Assembly: GCA_036269075.1 (NCBI GenBank) | Contig: DATASX010000129.1 | Span: 1 to 50,862, forward strand | From: Sporichthyaceae bacterium | GTDB lineage: Bacteria > Actinomycetota > Actinomycetes > Sporichthyales > Sporichthyaceae | Reading direction: 5' to 3' | DNA: 50,862 nt | Shown here: in pieces, positions 48,727 through 50,862 of the stretch | How positions within the stretch are numbered: position 1 is the stretch's first letter | How the letters are laid out: every line of letters starts with the position of its first letter | The notes under the pieces: model-generated | What the model saw: only the letters and a program-made list of their open reading frames with translations | Told to the model about the DNA's origin: nothing | Databases searched by the model: none | Made by a program: the position numbers and the translations under genes

Positions 48727-50420
48727 TGGCTTCGGCGGTCCGTGAGGAGGCGGCCTCCGCTCTCGCCGCGCCGCTGGACGAACTGCTCACCCAGGCCGCG
48801 GTTGGCCCGTTGCGTCGGTTGTTCCCGGGCCAGTCCATGGCCCGGTTCGCCGGATCGTTGATCCGCCACCCGCAGCCGGTACTCTCCCGCGCCGGCGGGG
48901 TGACGGCCGAGTTGGGCCGGATCGCGGTCGGCAACTCCACGATCGCGCCCGCCGGTCGGGACAAGCGGTTCGCCGACCCGGCATGGACCGGGAACCCCGT
49001 GCTGCGGCGGATCGTGCAGTCCTACCTACTGTTCGGCAAGACCGTGCAGGACGTGGTCCACGACGTACCACTGGAGTGGCAGGACAGCGAGCGGATGGGC
49101 TTCGCCGCGGAGAACCTCGTCGAGGCGGTCGCGCCGAGCAACAACCCACTGATCAGCCCGGCGGGCTGGAAGGCGTTCATCGACACTGGCGGCGCCAATG
49201 TCGTGACCGGTTCCCGCCAGCTCCTGCACGACCTGTCCAGCTCGCCGCGCGTTCCGACGATGGTCGACCCGACCGCTTACACGGTCGGCACCGATCTGGG
49301 TGTCAGCCCGGGAGCGGTGGTCTTCCGCAGCGAGGTCCTCGAGCTGATCCAGTACCGGCCGACCACCGAGACCGTGCGGACCGTGCCGCTGCTGATAGTC
49401 CCGCCGACCATCAACAAGTACTACGTCCTCGACCTGGCTCCGGGTCGCAGCCTGATCGAGTATCTGGTCGCGCAGGGCCAGCAGGTCTTCGTGATCTCCT
49501 GGCGGAACCCCGACCGGCGGCACCGCGACTGGGGATTCGACGCCTACGCCACCGCGATCCTGGAGGCCTTCGACGCGGTCGACCAGATCACCGGCGCCGG
49601 GTCGGCGCACGTCGTCGCCGCGTGCTCCGGCGGTCTGCTGGCCGCGATGACCGCCGCGCACCGCGCCGCGTCCGGCGGGCTGGAGCGGCTGGCCAGCCTC
49701 AGCCTGCTGGTGACGATGATGGACCAGAGCAAGGCCGGGATGACCTCGGCGATGCTCGACGAGGAACTGGCCGCCGCGGCGGTCGCCCGGTCGATGCGTA
49801 CCGGATACCTCGACGGGCGCGCGTTGGCCGAGGTCTTCGCCTGGCTGCGGCCCTCGGACCTGATCTGGAACTACTGGGTCAACAACTACATCCAGGGCCG
49901 TCGTCCGCCCAAGTTCGACATCCTGTTCTGGAACGCCGACACCACGCGGATGACCGCGGCCCTGCACCGCGACTTCGTAGACGTCGCGCTGCACAACCGG
50001 CTGGCCCAACCCGGCTCGGTCAGCGTGCTCGGCACCGAGATCGACCTGCGGAACATCACTGTCGACTCCTACGTCGTGGCCGGCTCCGCGGACCACATCT
50101 GCCCGTGGGTGAACTGCTACCGCAGCGGCCAACTGCTGGGCGGCAAGGTGCGTTTCGTGCTGTCCACCAACGGCCACATCGCCGCGCTGGTCAACCCGCC
50201 GGGCAACGCGAAGTCCAGCTACCAGGTCTCCGACGACAACACGCTGGATCCCGACGACTGGCGCCGCGCGGCGCCGACCGAGAGCGGTTCGTGGTGGCCG
50301 GACTACGCCGCCTGGTTGGCCGCGCGATCCGGCGAGGCCAAGCCGGCGTCGGGGAAACTGGGCAGCCGCCGACACCCCGCGCTCGAGGATGCCCCCGGCA
50401 GCTACGTCCGGGAGCCGTGA
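48726..50420 (+). CDS. phaC: Poly(3-hydroxyalkanoate) synthase
   Basis: A 564-residue enzyme that polymerises (R)-3-hydroxyacyl-CoA. The catalytic triad is Cys300 (AACSGGL), Asp456 (GSADHICPW) and His484 ([12 protein letters not shown]). The lipase-box consensus is GxCxGG, here with Ala for the first Gly. The PhaC N-terminal domain is present, and the length fits class I/II synthases, class II-like features dominating. ATG overlaps the ligase stop by one base. It pairs with PhaZ and the phasin-like gene in the same operon. Confidence 0.93.
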   Translation: MASAVREEAASALAAPLDELLTQAAVGPLRRLFPGQSMARFAGSLIRHPQPVLSRAGGVTAELGRIAVGNSTIAPAGRDKRFADPAWTGNPVLRRIVQSYLLFGKTVQDVVHDVPLEWQDSERMGFAAENLVEAVAPSNNPLISPAGWKAFIDTGGANVVTGSRQLLHDLSSSPRVPTMVDPTAYTVGTDLGVSPGAVVFRSEVLELIQYRPTTETVRTVPLLIVPPTINKYYVLDLAPGRSLIEYLVAQGQQVFVISWRNPDRRHRDWGFDAYATAILEAFDAVDQITGAGSAHVVAACSGGLLAAMTAAHRAASGGLERLASLSLLVTMMDQSKAGMTSAMLDEELAAAAVARSMRTGYLDGRALAEVFAWLRPSDLIWNYWVNNYIQGRRPPKFDILFWNADTTRMTAALHRDFVDVALHNRLAQPGSVSVLGTEIDLRNITVDSYVVAGSADHICPWVNCYRSGQLLGGKVRFVLSTNGHIAALVNPPGNAKSSYQVSDDNTLDPDDWRRAAPTESGSWWPDYAAWLAARSGEAKPASGKLGSRRHPALEDAPGSYVREP

Positions 50421-50422
50421 GC

Positions 50423-50862
50423 ATGGACTTCAACGTCACCATCGAGATCCCCAAGGGGGAGCGGAACAAGTACGAGCTGGACCACGCGACCGGGCGGCTC
50501 AAACTCGACCGGACGTTGTTCACCGCCACTACCTATCCGGCCGACTACGGGTTCGTCGACGACACCCTCGGCGAGGACGGCGACCCCCTCGACGCGCTGG
50601 TGCTGCTGGAGTCGCCGACCTTCCCCGGCTGCCTCATCCGCGCGCGGGCGGTCGGCATGTTCCGCATGACCGACGAGAAGGGCGGCGACGACAAGGTGCT
50701 GTGCGTCCCGGCCGCGGACCCCCGGATGGAACACCTGCGCGACATCCACCACGTGCCGGAATTCCTGCGCCTGGAGATCGAGCACTTCTTCCGCGTGTAC
50801 AAGGAACTCGAACCCGGCAAGAGCGTCGAAGGCTCCAGTTGGGTCGGGCGCGTGGCCGCCGA
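50423..50862 (+). CDS. ppa: Inorganic pyrophosphatase, partial at window edge
   Basis: The first 146 residues of a family I soluble pyrophosphatase, cut by the window end. [14 protein letters not shown], the metal-binding [17 protein letters not shown] stretch (about 42-58) and RDIHHVPEF match. It hydrolyses PPi. ATG at 50423 follows GGGAG; a GTG at 50417 overlaps the PHA synthase stop (GTGA) and is a possible start. Its place in this operon would pull the acyl-CoA synthetase forward by removing PPi. Confidence 0.95.
   Translation, partial: MDFNVTIEIPKGERNKYELDHATGRLKLDRTLFTATTYPADYGFVDDTLGEDGDPLDALVLLESPTFPGCLIRARAVGMFRMTDEKGGDDKVLCVPAADPRMEHLRDIHHVPEFLRLEIEHFFRVYKELEPGKSVEGSSWVGRVAA

Noticed and set aside
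1-50862. CRISPR arrays, transposons, tRNA or rRNA genes
   Set aside because: No regularly spaced repeats, no transposase or integrase frames, and no cloverleaf or rRNA signatures were recognised on reading.

Overview
The window is high-GC DNA (well above 65% G+C by eye) with GTG/TTG starts, many 1-4 base start/stop overlaps, many cytochrome P450 and acyl-CoA genes, an LLM-type oxidoreductase and a short adenylate kinase. Together these point to a free-living, metabolically versatile actinobacterium, possibly of the Sporichthya/Frankia type; the genus cannot be fixed from the sequence alone. No tRNA, rRNA, insertion sequence, phage gene or CRISPR array was seen.

Region A (about 1-9160, + strand) is a tightly coupled catabolic operon: 3-hydroxyisobutyrate-dehydrogenase-like enzyme, P450, zinc alcohol dehydrogenase, acylating acetaldehyde dehydrogenase, 4-hydroxy-2-oxovalerate aldolase, LigB-type extradiol dioxygenase, cupin, class III CoA-transferase and an NmrA-like protein, followed by a decayed stretch. 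Region B (9165-14556, - strand) holds a saccharopine-dehydrogenase-like reductase, a meta-cleavage-product hydrolase, a P450, an SDR and another P450. Region C (14645-25453) has a second 3-hydroxyisobutyrate-dehydrogenase paralogue and a Liv-type ABC importer (LivF, LivG, fused LivH-LivM, lipoprotein binding protein). With the importer lie a large secreted/anchored protein, two small membrane proteins, an SDR and two paralogous membrane proteins. Four transcription units of regions A-C carry the same 12-base element (CAGATACGATAT) just upstream, each time oriented toward the gene. This suggests one regulon for uptake and breakdown of a single, unidentified substrate.

Region D (25493-30136) is regulatory and accessory: a TetR gene, a divergent pair (AttH/CrtC-like protein and PEP-utilising-enzyme-like protein) with two copies of an ATAGC-N4-GCTAT operator, and a MarR gene followed by a YceI gene that share an operator half-site. 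Region E (30151-37760, + strand) is a second aromatic pathway: phenol-hydroxylase-type flavoprotein, type I extradiol dioxygenase, FAH-family hydrolase, LLM oxidoreductase, cis-CaaD-like tautomerase, an atypical SDR and a benzoylformate-decarboxylase-like ThDP enzyme. A convergent PucR-type regulator follows.

Region F (39211-43748) encodes a MaoC hydratase, a glutaryl-CoA-type acyl-CoA dehydrogenase and a two-subunit molybdenum hydroxylase of the isoquinoline-1-oxidoreductase type with a Tat signal. Region G (44064-50862, + strand, runs off the edge) looks like a polyhydroxyalkanoate (PHA) cycle: phasin-like protein, SatP-type acetate permease, GNAT, PHA depolymerase, adenylate kinase, acyl-CoA synthetase, PHA synthase and inorganic pyrophosphatase. 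The kinase and pyrophosphatase would clear the AMP and PPi made by the synthetase, so the operon appears to encode a PHA turnover loop with its own by-product recycling.
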